Positions 1 to 6,033 of a stretch of DNA of 21,712 nt are shown piece after piece (the stretch's first letter is position 1; every line of letters begins with the position of its first letter). This stretch comes from Acidimicrobiia bacterium. Lineage in GTDB: Bacteria > Actinomycetota > Acidimicrobiia > IMCC26256 > JAENVU01. The stretch covers positions 1-21,712 of the forward strand of contig JAENVU010000093.1 in the NCBI GenBank assembly GCA_016650415.1, in the 5' to 3' direction. The position numbers were made by a program, and so were the translations under genes. The notes beneath the pieces were generated by a model. It saw only the letters and a program-made list of their open reading frames with translations, was not told the origin of the DNA and did no database searches.

Positions 1-1
1 C

Positions 2-331
2 GGAACGTATGCGGCGCAGGCGCTCGACCGGGCGGGTGTCGAACTCGACGAGGGCTCGGTGACGCGCGAACCCGATGCCGCGACCACGGTCGGCGCGGTC
101 GCCAACGGAGACGCCGATGCCGGCATCGTGTACCTCTCCGACGCCGTCGCCGCGAAGACCGCCCTCGCGCGCGTCCCGATCCCGAAGGTCGACAACGTCA
201 TCGCGACCTACCCCATTGCCGTCGTGGCGGGAACCCCGCACCGGAAGCTCGCGACCGCGTTCGTGGAGGCCGTGCAGTCGCCCCGCGGCCAGGCCGTCCT
301 GCGGCGCTTCGGTTTCCTTCCGGCCCGATGA
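2..331 (+). CDS. modA: Molybdate ABC transporter substrate-binding protein, C-terminal fragment
   Basis: The gene runs in from the left edge; only the last 109 codons are present, so the signal peptide and first lobe are not visible. The reading frame is open from base 2 to the TGA at 329-331. ModA captures molybdate (or tungstate) outside the membrane and delivers it to ModB. The visible part shows the usual closing features: a GDADAGIVYLSDA stretch, a VPIP segment, a YPIAVVAGTPH stretch, and a final SPRGQAVLRRFGF block typical of the ModA C-terminal helix. The last bases overlap the modB start as ATGA, so the two genes are translationally coupled. Identity rests on these motifs plus modB and modC directly downstream; a sulfate or other oxyanion binding protein is a less likely alternative. 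Confidence 0.88.
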   Translation, partial: GTYAAQALDRAGVELDEGSVTREPDAATTVGAVANGDADAGIVYLSDAVAAKTALARVPIPKVDNVIATYPIAVVAGTPHRKLATAFVEAVQSPRGQAVLRRFGFLPAR

Positions 332-1116
332 GTCGACCGGTTCGGCGCCGATCCCGCGTCGCGACGGGCGTGGCGGCGATCGGGTTCGCGTTCATCATCC
401 TGCCGCTCATCGGGCTGCTGAGTCAGGTGGCGTGGTCTCGGCTCTGGCACGATCTCACCACGACCGAGGCCGCGGCCGCCCTCCGGCTCTCGCTCGTGTG
501 CTCGCTCGCCGCGGCGACGTTGGCCTTCGTCGTGGGCGTGCCGCTCGCCTGGGTGCTCGCTCGCTTCGAGTTCCCCGGCCGATCGGCGGTGCGGGCGCTC
601 ACGATGTTGCCGATGGTGCTCCCGCCCGTCGTCGGCGGGGTGGGTCTCCTGTACGCGTTCGGCCGGACGGGGTTCGTCGGCGCTCGGCTCGACCAATGGT
701 TCGGGATCCATCTCACGTTCTCGACCGCGGGAGTGATCCTGGCCGAGTCCTTCGTCGCATTGCCGTTCCTCGTCATCACCGTCGAAGCGGCATTTCGGGG
801 CCTGGACCGAGACCTCGAAGATGCCGCCGCCACGCTCGGCGCGTCCCGGCGGGAGGTGATCCGGCGCGTGACGTTGCCGGTCGCCGGTCCCGCGATCGCG
901 GCGGGGGTGGCCTTGGCCTGGGCGCGCGCGCTCGGCGAGTTCGGGGCGACGATCACCTTCGCCGGCAACATCCAAGGCCGAACTCGCACCGTGCCGCTGG
1001 CGGTCTACCTCTTCCTGCAATCCGATCCGGAGGTCGCGATCGCCCTGAGCCTCGTGCTGGTCGCGGTCTCGGTCGCGGTGCTCACCGCACTGCGCGGCCG
1101 GTGGTTGGTCCGATGA
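328..1116 (+). CDS. modB: Molybdate ABC transporter permease ModB
   Basis: A 262-residue inner-membrane permease of the binding-protein-dependent transport family, the channel subunit for molybdate import. The hydrophobic N-terminal segment (about residues 12-35) and further helices (about 55-80, 90-112, 133-153, 185-203, 236-255) fit a five- or six-helix ModB. The cytoplasmic EAA loop, which docks onto the ATPase, is at about 167-185 (AAATLGASRREVIRRVTLP), and the following GEFGATITFAGN stretch near 203-214 is typical of molybdate and sulfate permeases. The ATG at 328 overlaps the modA stop (ATGA), and its own stop overlaps the modC start in the same way, so all three subunits are translated in a coupled fashion. 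Confidence 0.93.
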   Translation: MSRPVRRRSRVATGVAAIGFAFIILPLIGLLSQVAWSRLWHDLTTTEAAAALRLSLVCSLAAATLAFVVGVPLAWVLARFEFPGRSAVRALTMLPMVLPPVVGGVGLLYAFGRTGFVGARLDQWFGIHLTFSTAGVILAESFVALPFLVITVEAAFRGLDRDLEDAAATLGASRREVIRRVTLPVAGPAIAAGVALAWARALGEFGATITFAGNIQGRTRTVPLAVYLFLQSDPEVAIALSLVLVAVSVAVLTALRGRWLVR

Positions 1117-1790
1117 GCCTGGCCGCGACGGTGCAGGTGCAACAGGGTGGGTTCCGGCTCGACGTCGAACTCACGGTGGCGTCGGCGGAGACCCTCGTGG
1201 TCGTCGGCGCGAACGGCGCCGGGAAGACGACCCTGCTGCGCACGATCGCCGGTCTGCTCCCGATCGATGAGGGAACGATTGCCGCCGATGGCGTCGTGCT
1301 CGACGACGGCGGTCGGATCGCCGTGATCCCGGAGGCGAGATCGGTCGGGTACGTCTTTCAGGACCAGCGTCTGTTCCCGCATCTCTCGGCGCTCGACAAC
1401 GTCGCCTTCGGCCTGCGCGCCGGCGGATCGTCGGCCGCGGAGTCCCGCGCCCGGGCGCGGTCGGAGTTGGATGCGTTCGGGGTGGGCGACTGCGCCCATC
1501 GTCGGCCCGGCGACCTGTCCGGAGGCCAAGCGCAGCGGGTGGCACTCGCGAGAACGTTCGTCACCCGGCCGAAGGTGCTGCTGCTCGACGAACCGTTCAC
1601 CGCGATCGACGCGATGGCGCGCCCGATGGTGCGCGCGGTGGCGTTCGCCCGGGCCACCGCGATCGGATGCGTGACGGTGCTCGTGACCCACGACGTCGGC
1701 GACGCACCCTCGCCCGACACGTCGATCATCGAGTTGGTGGACGGCCGGATTGCCCGGCGCGGTCGCGTCGCGGACTTCACCCAGGTGTGA
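1113..1790 (+). CDS. modC: Molybdate ABC transporter ATP-binding protein ModC, short form without TOBE domain
   Basis: A 225-residue ABC ATPase that powers ModB. Walker A is at 32-40 (VGANGAGKTT region), the Q-loop glutamine at about 83, the signature LSGGQ at 135-139, Walker B VLLLDE at 155-160 and the H-loop histidine at 193 (VTHD), so the ATPase core looks intact. I chose the ATG at 1113 because it overlaps the modB stop as ATGA; the same frame is open far upstream, but only as an out-of-frame shadow of modA and modB. Classical ModC proteins are near 350 residues with a C-terminal TOBE/Mop domain that binds molybdate; here the protein ends about 30 residues after the H-loop. The last 14 bases overlap the end of the convergent PAP2 gene. 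Confidence 0.9.
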   Translation: MSLAATVQVQQGGFRLDVELTVASAETLVVVGANGAGKTTLLRTIAGLLPIDEGTIAADGVVLDDGGRIAVIPEARSVGYVFQDQRLFPHLSALDNVAFGLRAGGSSAAESRARARSELDAFGVGDCAHRRPGDLSGGQAQRVALARTFVTRPKVLLLDEPFTAIDAMARPMVRAVAFARATAIGCVTVLVTHDVGDAPSPDTSIIELVDGRIARRGRVADFTQV

Positions 1791-2577
1791 CGCGGGGAGC
1801 CGGGCGGAGACGGTCCCGGGTCGATGCGAGCCCGACGACGATCAGCCATGAGACGAAGAGGACGATCCAGCCGCCGACCGCATCGAGGATCCAGTGGTTC
1901 CCGGTGACGACGATCGCGAAGACGGTGAGGACGGGATCGACGACGATCAGCACCCGGACCCACCGCCGGCGCACCACCGGGAGGAGTGCGAGCGCGGACC
2001 AGGTGGACCACCCGACGTGGAGTGACGGCATCGCGGCGAAGAGGTTGCCGAACGCCGCCCGCGATGCGGCCGTCGGAATGCCGTGCACGACGACGATGCG
2101 TTGCTGGGGTCCGAAGTTGAAGTATTCGGCCGCGGTGTCGACGAACCCGTATCTCGCGGGCATCAAGCGTGGTGGGTTCAGCGGATAGAGCCAGAACATC
2201 ACGAGGGCGATGGTGAGCATGACGAGCAGGGTGTTGCGCCACCGCAGGTAGCGCTCGGGCGCGCGGCGCCACAGCATGACCAGGGCCACGACCGGCATGA
2301 TGAAGTGGACGGTCCCGTAGTAGATGTTCGCGAGCGACAGCACCACCGGCGCGTCGAGGAAAGCCTGTTGCACGCGGTATTCCTGGTACAGCCCGACGGC
2401 GCGTTCCCAGCGCACGACGTCGAACCCGTGGTGCAGGGCGGCCCGGGCCGAACCGGAGACCGCAGATCGCAACTCGTCGTAGAGCAGGTACAGGACGATT
2501 CCGATGACGGCCTCGAGTATCCAGCCGTACCGCACGCGACCGAGGACCGGCCGACGGGTCGGGGCGGGGATGCGCAC
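1777..2577 (-). CDS. PAP2-superfamily integral membrane phosphatase / lipid phosphotransferase
   Basis: About 266 residues with several membrane helices (roughly 18-34, 74-103, 115-132, 188-201, 207-225, 235-250). The PAP2 signatures are visible: YPLNPPRLMP near 131-140, PSLHVGW at 184-190 and GNHWILD at 226-232, giving the expected histidines (187 and 228) and aspartate (232) of the catalytic site. The NPPRLMP spacing resembles the Aur1/inositol phosphorylceramide synthase-like branch, so the enzyme may act on a lipid phosphate or transfer a lipid headgroup; the substrate cannot be told. The start is uncertain: no ATG or clear ribosome site is present, and I take the GTG at 2577, 37 bases after the thioesterase stop on the same strand. 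The open frame continues upstream to 2838, but that part is antisense-like shadow within the thioesterase. Confidence 0.8.
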   Translation of the reverse strand: MRIPAPTRRPVLGRVRYGWILEAVIGIVLYLLYDELRSAVSGSARAALHHGFDVVRWERAVGLYQEYRVQQAFLDAPVVLSLANIYYGTVHFIMPVVALVMLWRRAPERYLRWRNTLLVMLTIALVMFWLYPLNPPRLMPARYGFVDTAAEYFNFGPQQRIVVVHGIPTAASRAAFGNLFAAMPSLHVGWSTWSALALLPVVRRRWVRVLIVVDPVLTVFAIVVTGNHWILDAVGGWIVLFVSWLIVVGLASTRDRLRPAPRVTPG

Positions 2578-2614
2578 CCGAGTCAGACCGAGTGGTCGAC
2601 TGCGATACCTGCGC

Positions 2615-3037
2615 TCAAGATGCTGCCGCCGAATCGCGTCGACGCAAGATGAACGTGCCCGATGCCTTGGAGACGGGGTCGCCGTCGGCGTTGGTGACGG
2701 TGGTCTCGAGGTAGGCGATCTGACGCGCGAGGCGCACGACCTCGCCGCGGACCTGCAGTGCGTCGCCCGCTTTGGCGCCGCGCATGGTGGAGTAGGTGAT
2801 GGAAATCGTGGCGCCGCTCTCGCCCCGATCGAGGGCACTGTTGGTCGCGAAGTTCATCGCCGCGTCGTGCACCACGGCATACACGCCGCCGTGTACGCCA
2901 CCGACGGGGTTGCACGCCGATTCGGTCGGCGTCCATGCGGCTTCGACCCAACCTTCGCCGTATCGCTGAAAATCGACGCCGAGCTGTCCGAGCAGCGGCA
3001 TGCCGCCATCACCGAGGGCCTTGTCCATGTCACGCAC
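2615..3037 (-). CDS. PaaI-type hotdog-fold acyl-CoA thioesterase
   Basis: A 140-residue single-hotdog protein. The hallmark stretch is at 43-64 (NPVGGVHGGVYAVVHDAAMNFA): an HGG turn followed by the catalytic-type acidic residue (Asp58) on the central helix, as in PaaI/YbgC/4HBT thioesterases, which hydrolyse CoA thioesters, often of aromatic or medium-chain acids. A GTG at 3037 and an ATG at 3028 are both possible. I prefer the GTG because a TACTGT hexamer ends exactly 8 bases before it, the leaderless spacing seen repeatedly in this window. It is divergent from a thiolase and their promoters overlap, which suggests shared control in acyl-CoA metabolism. The exact substrate is unknown. Confidence 0.85.
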   Translation of the reverse strand: MRDMDKALGDGGMPLLGQLGVDFQRYGEGWVEAAWTPTESACNPVGGVHGGVYAVVHDAAMNFATNSALDRGESGATISITYSTMRGAKAGDALQVRGEVVRLARQIAYLETTVTNADGDPVSKASGTFILRRRDSAAAS

Positions 3038-3042
3038 GGCCG

Positions 3043-3073
3043 TGGACAGTACTCAGAAGCCGCTGCCTACACT
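3043..3073 (+). promoter_or_regulatory. Candidate thiolase promoter
   Basis: TGGACA at 3043-3048 and TACACT at 3068-3073 are separated by 19 bases, a little long. Transcription would start near 3080, giving a leader of about 28 bases that carries the AGGAG ribosome site at 3098-3102, five bases before the ATG at 3108. The ribosome site decides the start of the thiolase over in-frame codons further upstream. Confidence 0.45.
3046..3051 (-). promoter_or_regulatory. Candidate -10 element, leaderless PaaI-type thioesterase
   Basis: On the minus strand TACTGT is followed by 8 bases and then the GTG start at 3037, so transcription would begin at or next to the start codon. No convincing -35 element is seen. 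The hexamer overlaps the -35 candidate (TGGACA) of the divergent thiolase gene. Confidence 0.5.
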
Positions 3074-3107
3074 GGAACGCCTCGTCTTTTCTGTGTCAGG
3101 AGCCCCG

Positions 3108-4265
3108 ATGCCCAGCGCCGTCATCGTCGATGCGGTCCGCACGCCGCTCGGCCGTCGGAACGGTTCGCTCGCCGGGATTCATCCCGTCGATCTGGCCGCG
3201 CTCACCCTGCAGGCCCTGATGGAACGCACCGGGATGGATCCGGCCCGGGTGGACGACGTGATCATGGGGTGCGTGTCCCAAGTCGGCGATCAGGCGGTCA
3301 ACGTCGGTCGCAGTGCCGCACTCGCGGCCGGATTTCCCGAGACCACGCCGGGCACCACGATCGATCGGCAGTGCGGATCGTCACAACAAGCCGCCCACTT
3401 CGCGGCCCAGGGTGTGATCGCCGGCGCGTACGACATCGTGATCGCCGCCGGCGTCGAGAGCATGAGCCGGGTTCCGATGGGCTCGTCGTTCCTCCAGGGG
3501 AGCGTGCCCTTCGGTCCCAAGATGCTCGAGCGGTATCCCGACCTCGTCCCGCAGGGGATCTCCGCGGAGTTGATCGCGGAGAAGTGGGGCATCACGCGCG
3601 AGGACAACGACCGGTTCTCGGTCGAGTCCCACCAACGCGCCGCCCGGGCTCGCGCCGAGGGTCGCTTCGATCGGGAGATCGTGCCGATCGATGTCGTGAC
3701 CGGCGCGGGCGCGCTCCAGTTGCGCGACGACGAAGGCATCCGCCCCGATTCGTCGATGGAGACCCTGGCCAAGCTCAAGCCCGCATTCAAGCCCGACGGT
3801 GTGGTCACGGCGGCGAACTCGAGTCAGATCACCGATGGTGCCGCGGCGCTCCTGATCATGAGCGAGGCCAAGGCCGCGGCGCTCGGGCTGACCCCCCGCG
3901 CTCGGTTTCACACCTTCGCGCTGGCCGGCGTCGACCCGATCATGATGCTCACGGGCCCGATTCCCGCCACCCACACGGTGTTGGAACGGGCGGGCATGAC
4001 GCTCGATCAGATCGACCTCGTCGAGATCAATGAAGCCTTCGCGCCCGTCGTGCTCGCGTGGGAGCGCGAACACCATCCCGATATGGCGCGGGTCAACGTC
4101 AACGGTGGCGCGATCGCGCTGGGCCACCCGCTCGGGTGCTCGGGCGCGCGACTGATGACGACGTTGCTCAACGAGCTGGAACGCACGGGCGGTCGGTTCG
4201 GGCTGCAGACCATGTGCGAAGGTGGCGGCATGGCCAACGCGACGATCATCGAACGGTTGGGCTGA
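3108..4265 (+). CDS. Acetyl-CoA acyltransferase (thiolase, FadA family)
   Basis: A 385-residue thiolase, the usual full length. It carries out the thiolytic cleavage of 3-ketoacyl-CoA (or the reverse condensation of acetyl-CoA) in the cytoplasm. All catalytic positions are present: the nucleophile Cys89 in DRQCGSS, the NEAFAP block, His340 in GHPLGCSGAR and Cys370 in CEGGG. The N-terminal AVIVDAVRTPLGRR and the NSSQITDGAAALL block are also typical. The ATG at 3108 is set by an AGGAG ribosome site; the frame is open to 3000 but that part overlaps the divergent thioesterase. Residues alone do not separate a degradative FadA-type thiolase from a biosynthetic acetoacetyl-CoA thiolase; the thioesterase neighbour slightly favours acyl-CoA catabolism. 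Confidence 0.93.
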   Translation: MPSAVIVDAVRTPLGRRNGSLAGIHPVDLAALTLQALMERTGMDPARVDDVIMGCVSQVGDQAVNVGRSAALAAGFPETTPGTTIDRQCGSSQQAAHFAAQGVIAGAYDIVIAAGVESMSRVPMGSSFLQGSVPFGPKMLERYPDLVPQGISAELIAEKWGITREDNDRFSVESHQRAARARAEGRFDREIVPIDVVTGAGALQLRDDEGIRPDSSMETLAKLKPAFKPDGVVTAANSSQITDGAAALLIMSEAKAAALGLTPRARFHTFALAGVDPIMMLTGPIPATHTVLERAGMTLDQIDLVEINEAFAPVVLAWEREHHPDMARVNVNGGAIALGHPLGCSGARLMTTLLNELERTGGRFGLQTMCEGGGMANATIIERLG

Positions 4266-4269
4266 GCTC

Positions 4270-4536
4270 GTGTCCGACGTTGTGCGCATCGTCGTCGCGA
4301 TCGTTGCCGGGCTCGCGATCTATCTGCTCGCGGTGAAGGTGGTGCGGACGATGATGGCGCCGCCTCCGCCCGACGAACCGGATGTCTCGTTGCTCAAGCC
4401 GGTCGACTACCGGTACCGGTGCATGGTGTGCGGGACCGAAGTGACGATGACCGCCTCCCCGGAGGTCGATGCGCCCGACGCTCCCCGCCACTGCCGGGAG
4501 GACATGACCCAGGTCGGGGTGTCCACGGGGTCCTGA
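4270..4536 (+). CDS. Small membrane-anchored protein with a Cys-x2-Cys / His-Cys cluster
   Basis: About 88 residues, function unknown. A single hydrophobic helix (about residues 4-26) is followed by a proline-rich spacer (PPPPDEP) and a small domain with RYRCMVCGTEV and RHCRED. The cysteines at 51, 54 and 75, with His74, could hold a zinc ion like a compact zinc ribbon; this is inferred from spacing. The GTG at 4270 starts four bases after the thiolase stop, so the gene probably shares its transcript. The frame is open upstream to 4222, but that would overlap the thiolase end and add no hydrophobic or conserved-looking sequence. I do not recognise a named family. Confidence 0.7.
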   Translation: MSDVVRIVVAIVAGLAIYLLAVKVVRTMMAPPPPDEPDVSLLKPVDYRYRCMVCGTEVTMTASPEVDAPDAPRHCREDMTQVGVSTGS

Positions 4537-4553
4537 CCTGCACCGATACCGAG

Positions 4554-4562
4554 TTATCCACA
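4554..4562 (+). promoter_or_regulatory. DnaA box (consensus TTATCCACA)
   Basis: A perfect match to the consensus DnaA binding site, lying in the 73-base gap between two convergent genes. A second, weaker match (TTCCCCACA, two mismatches) is on the minus strand at 4578-4586. The crgA-pknB block is origin-proximal in other actinobacteria, so a DnaA site here is plausible, but one strong box is not an origin. Confidence 0.5.
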
Positions 4563-4568
4563 GGGTTG

Positions 4569-4585
4569 TCCCCACATTGTGGGGA
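4569..4585. repeat. Perfect 17-bp dyad, possible bidirectional terminator or operator
   Basis: TCCCCACA, one central T, then TGTGGGGA form a perfect inverted repeat. It sits between the stop codons of the small membrane protein (4536) and crgA (4610), where a terminator for both strands would be expected. There is no T-run after it and the loop would be very tight, so a protein-binding site is equally possible. The right arm overlaps the weak DnaA-like site. Confidence 0.45.
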
Positions 4586-4609
4586 ACGACACGGGTGTAA
4601 CTCCCGGAC

Positions 4610-4852
4610 TCAGCGCAGCATGGTGGCGACGATGAAGCCGGCGGTGACTTCGCCGATGCCGATGAGCAGGAAGGCGTTGTTGGCGCCGCCCGGGAGAATC
4701 CCGAAGTAGTTCGTCACGATGATCACGACGCCCAGGCCGAGCAGGGCGAACATCAGCGTGGGCACCCAGAGTTGACTCGGCGGCAGGGCCGCCGGTTTGG
4801 CCGACGCGGATGCTTGCCGGTTGGTTTTGGTCCGGGACTTCGACTGCGGCAC
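4610..4852 (-). CDS. crgA: Cell division protein CrgA
   Basis: An 80-residue protein with a basic, cytoplasmic N-terminus starting PQSKSRTK and two membrane helices (about 29-50 and 58-78), the standard CrgA architecture. In mycobacteria and Streptomyces, CrgA sits at the septum and interacts with FtsZ, FtsI/PBP and other divisome proteins, and influences septation. The start is a GTG at 4852 with no ribosome site; TAACCT lies exactly 7 bases before it, which fits a leaderless message. Position agrees too: crgA lies beside trpG and the pknB block, as in Mycobacterium. The two helices have little else to identify them, so the call rests on length, N-terminal motif, topology and synteny. Confidence 0.85.
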   Translation of the reverse strand: MPQSKSRTKTNRQASASAKPAALPPSQLWVPTLMFALLGLGVVIIVTNYFGILPGGANNAFLLIGIGEVTAGFIVATMLR

Positions 4853-4859
4853 GCCGGAG

Positions 4860-4865
4860 AGGTTA
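4860..4865 (-). promoter_or_regulatory. Candidate -10 element, leaderless crgA
   Basis: On the minus strand TAACCT is followed by 7 bases and the GTG at 4852. No -35 match is evident. It faces the sulfotransferase -10 at 4877-4882 within a 38-base divergent gap. Confidence 0.45.
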
Positions 4866-4876
4866 GCGACCCCCGG

Positions 4877-4882
4877 TACAAT
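4877..4882 (+). promoter_or_regulatory. Candidate -10 element, leaderless sulfotransferase gene
   Basis: TACAAT, one mismatch from TATAAT, is followed by 8 bases and the TTG at 4891. This supports TTG as the real start even though no ribosome site is present. Confidence 0.55.
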
Positions 4883-4890
4883 CCCGTGCC

Positions 4891-5400
4891 TTGATCGTCT
4901 CGCACGAACATCGATTCATCTTCGTGAAGACCCGAAAGACCGCAGGAACCTCGATCGAAGTGTTCCTGGCTCGCCATCTCGGGCCGGACGCGATCATCAC
5001 GCCGGTGAAGCCGGTGGTCGAGGGCCACACTCCCCAGCACTACGACGGCTGGTTCAATCCGGTGCCCCAGATCCTGCACCAACGCCAGGTGAAGCCCGCG
5101 CTGAGCGACTTGAAGCGGCGCCGCACCTTCTACAACCACATCCCGGCGGCGCGAATCCAAGAACGCATCGGTGCGAAGGCGTGGCGGACGTACTTCAAGT
5201 TCTGCTTCGAGCGGGACCCGTGGGACAAGGTCGTCTCCTGGTACTACTACCGGCTCTGGCAGGACCCGGACATGAGCTTCGACGAGTTCGTCCGCACCCA
5301 GGAACTGCCCAGCGACTTCGATCTGTACTCGTTGCACGGCTCGGTGGCGATGGACTTCGTCGGGAGCGAAGACCGCTCGCAGCGCAGCGCGGGTCACTGA
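4891..5400 (+). CDS. Sulfotransferase-family protein, C-terminally shortened
   Basis: A 169-residue protein resembling the Sulfotransfer_2 group, which moves sulfate from PAPS to a sugar, lipid or other acceptor. The 5'-phosphosulfate-binding loop is at 9-21 (FIFVKTRKTAGTS), a YNHIPA block with a candidate base histidine at 83, and the 3'-phosphate-binding region at 101-117 (YFKFCFERDPWDKVVSW). After VAMDFVG at 152-158 the usual family continuation, an Arg-Tyr-Glu-Asn-Leu block and about 40 further residues, is missing; the protein ends with an unrelated polar tail. I see no remnant of the missing part in the other frames up to trpG. The start is TTG at 4891, placed by a TACAAT box 8 bases upstream. 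It may be functional, or a decaying gene. Confidence 0.75.
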   Translation: MIVSHEHRFIFVKTRKTAGTSIEVFLARHLGPDAIITPVKPVVEGHTPQHYDGWFNPVPQILHQRQVKPALSDLKRRRTFYNHIPAARIQERIGAKAWRTYFKFCFERDPWDKVVSWYYYRLWQDPDMSFDEFVRTQELPSDFDLYSLHGSVAMDFVGSEDRSQRSAGH

Positions 5401-5438
5401 TCTCCACAATCAAGCCGAGTTCGACGGACGGATTCCGA

Positions 5439-5444
5439 TACCGT
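5439..5444 (+). promoter_or_regulatory. Candidate -10 element, leaderless trpG
   Basis: TACCGT is followed by 7 bases and the trpG ATG at 5452. No ribosome site lies before the ATG. No -35 match at the expected spacing. Confidence 0.45.
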
Positions 5445-5451
5445 CGGCCCG

Positions 5452-6033
5452 ATGGGCGCCCGGGTCCTCGTGATCGACAACTACGACTCCTTCGTCTACA
5501 ACCTCGTCCAGTACCTGGGTGAGCTCGGCGCGGAGCCGATCGTGCACCGTCACGACGACCTCGGCCTCGACGAACTGACCGCTCTGGCGCCGGACGCAGT
5601 CCTGGTGTCACCCGGCCCGGGCCGGCCCGACGATGCCGGGGTGTCGCTCGACGCGATCGGCGCGTTCGGGGAAGCCGGTATCCCCGTGCTCGGCGTCTGC
5701 CTGGGGCATCAGTGCATCGGCCAGCGCTACGGCGGCGATGTCGTCCGGGCCGAGCGGGTCATGCACGGCAAGACGTCGGAGGTGTCGCATGGTGGCGAGG
5801 GAGTCTTTGCCGGGCTCCCGAACCCGTTCACGGCGACGCGGTATCACTCGCTGGTCGTGGCCGCGGATTCGATCCCCGATCAGCTCGAAGTGACCGCGCG
5901 GACCGCCGACGGCATCGTGATGGGTCTCCGCCACCGTGAGTTCCCGATCCATGGGGTGCAGTTCCACCCCGAGGCGGTGCTCACCGTGGGCGGCCACGAC
6001 ATCATCCGCAACTTCCTCGCCCTCGTTCCCTAG
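5452..6033 (+). CDS. trpG: Class I glutamine amidotransferase, anthranilate / aminodeoxychorismate synthase component II
   Basis: A 193-residue glutaminase subunit that releases ammonia from glutamine and passes it to a chorismate-using partner (TrpE or PabB), in tryptophan or folate synthesis. The N-terminal VLVIDNYDSFVYNLVQYL, the SPGPGRPDDAG oxyanion region, the nucleophile Cys83 in GVCLGHQ, and His172/Glu174 in QFHPEA make the triad complete. No partner gene is next to it, so it may serve both enzymes, as the single trpG/pabA copy does in some bacteria. Its place between crgA and the pknB block matches the mycobacterial order. It probably has a leaderless start. The TAG stop directly abuts the mutY stop on the other strand (TAGCTA). 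Confidence 0.93.
   Translation: MGARVLVIDNYDSFVYNLVQYLGELGAEPIVHRHDDLGLDELTALAPDAVLVSPGPGRPDDAGVSLDAIGAFGEAGIPVLGVCLGHQCIGQRYGGDVVRAERVMHGKTSEVSHGGEGVFAGLPNPFTATRYHSLVVAADSIPDQLEVTARTADGIVMGLRHREFPIHGVQFHPEAVLTVGGHDIIRNFLALVP

Noticed and set aside
75..1112. Long open frame upstream of and continuous with modC
   Set aside because: It lies out of frame across modA and modB, is full of Arg/Pro/Ser, and the ATGA overlap places the real modC start at 1113.
4554..4590. The DnaA box region as a full replication origin
   Set aside because: Only one consensus box and one weak match, no AT-rich unwinding tract, and neither dnaA nor dnaN is adjacent.
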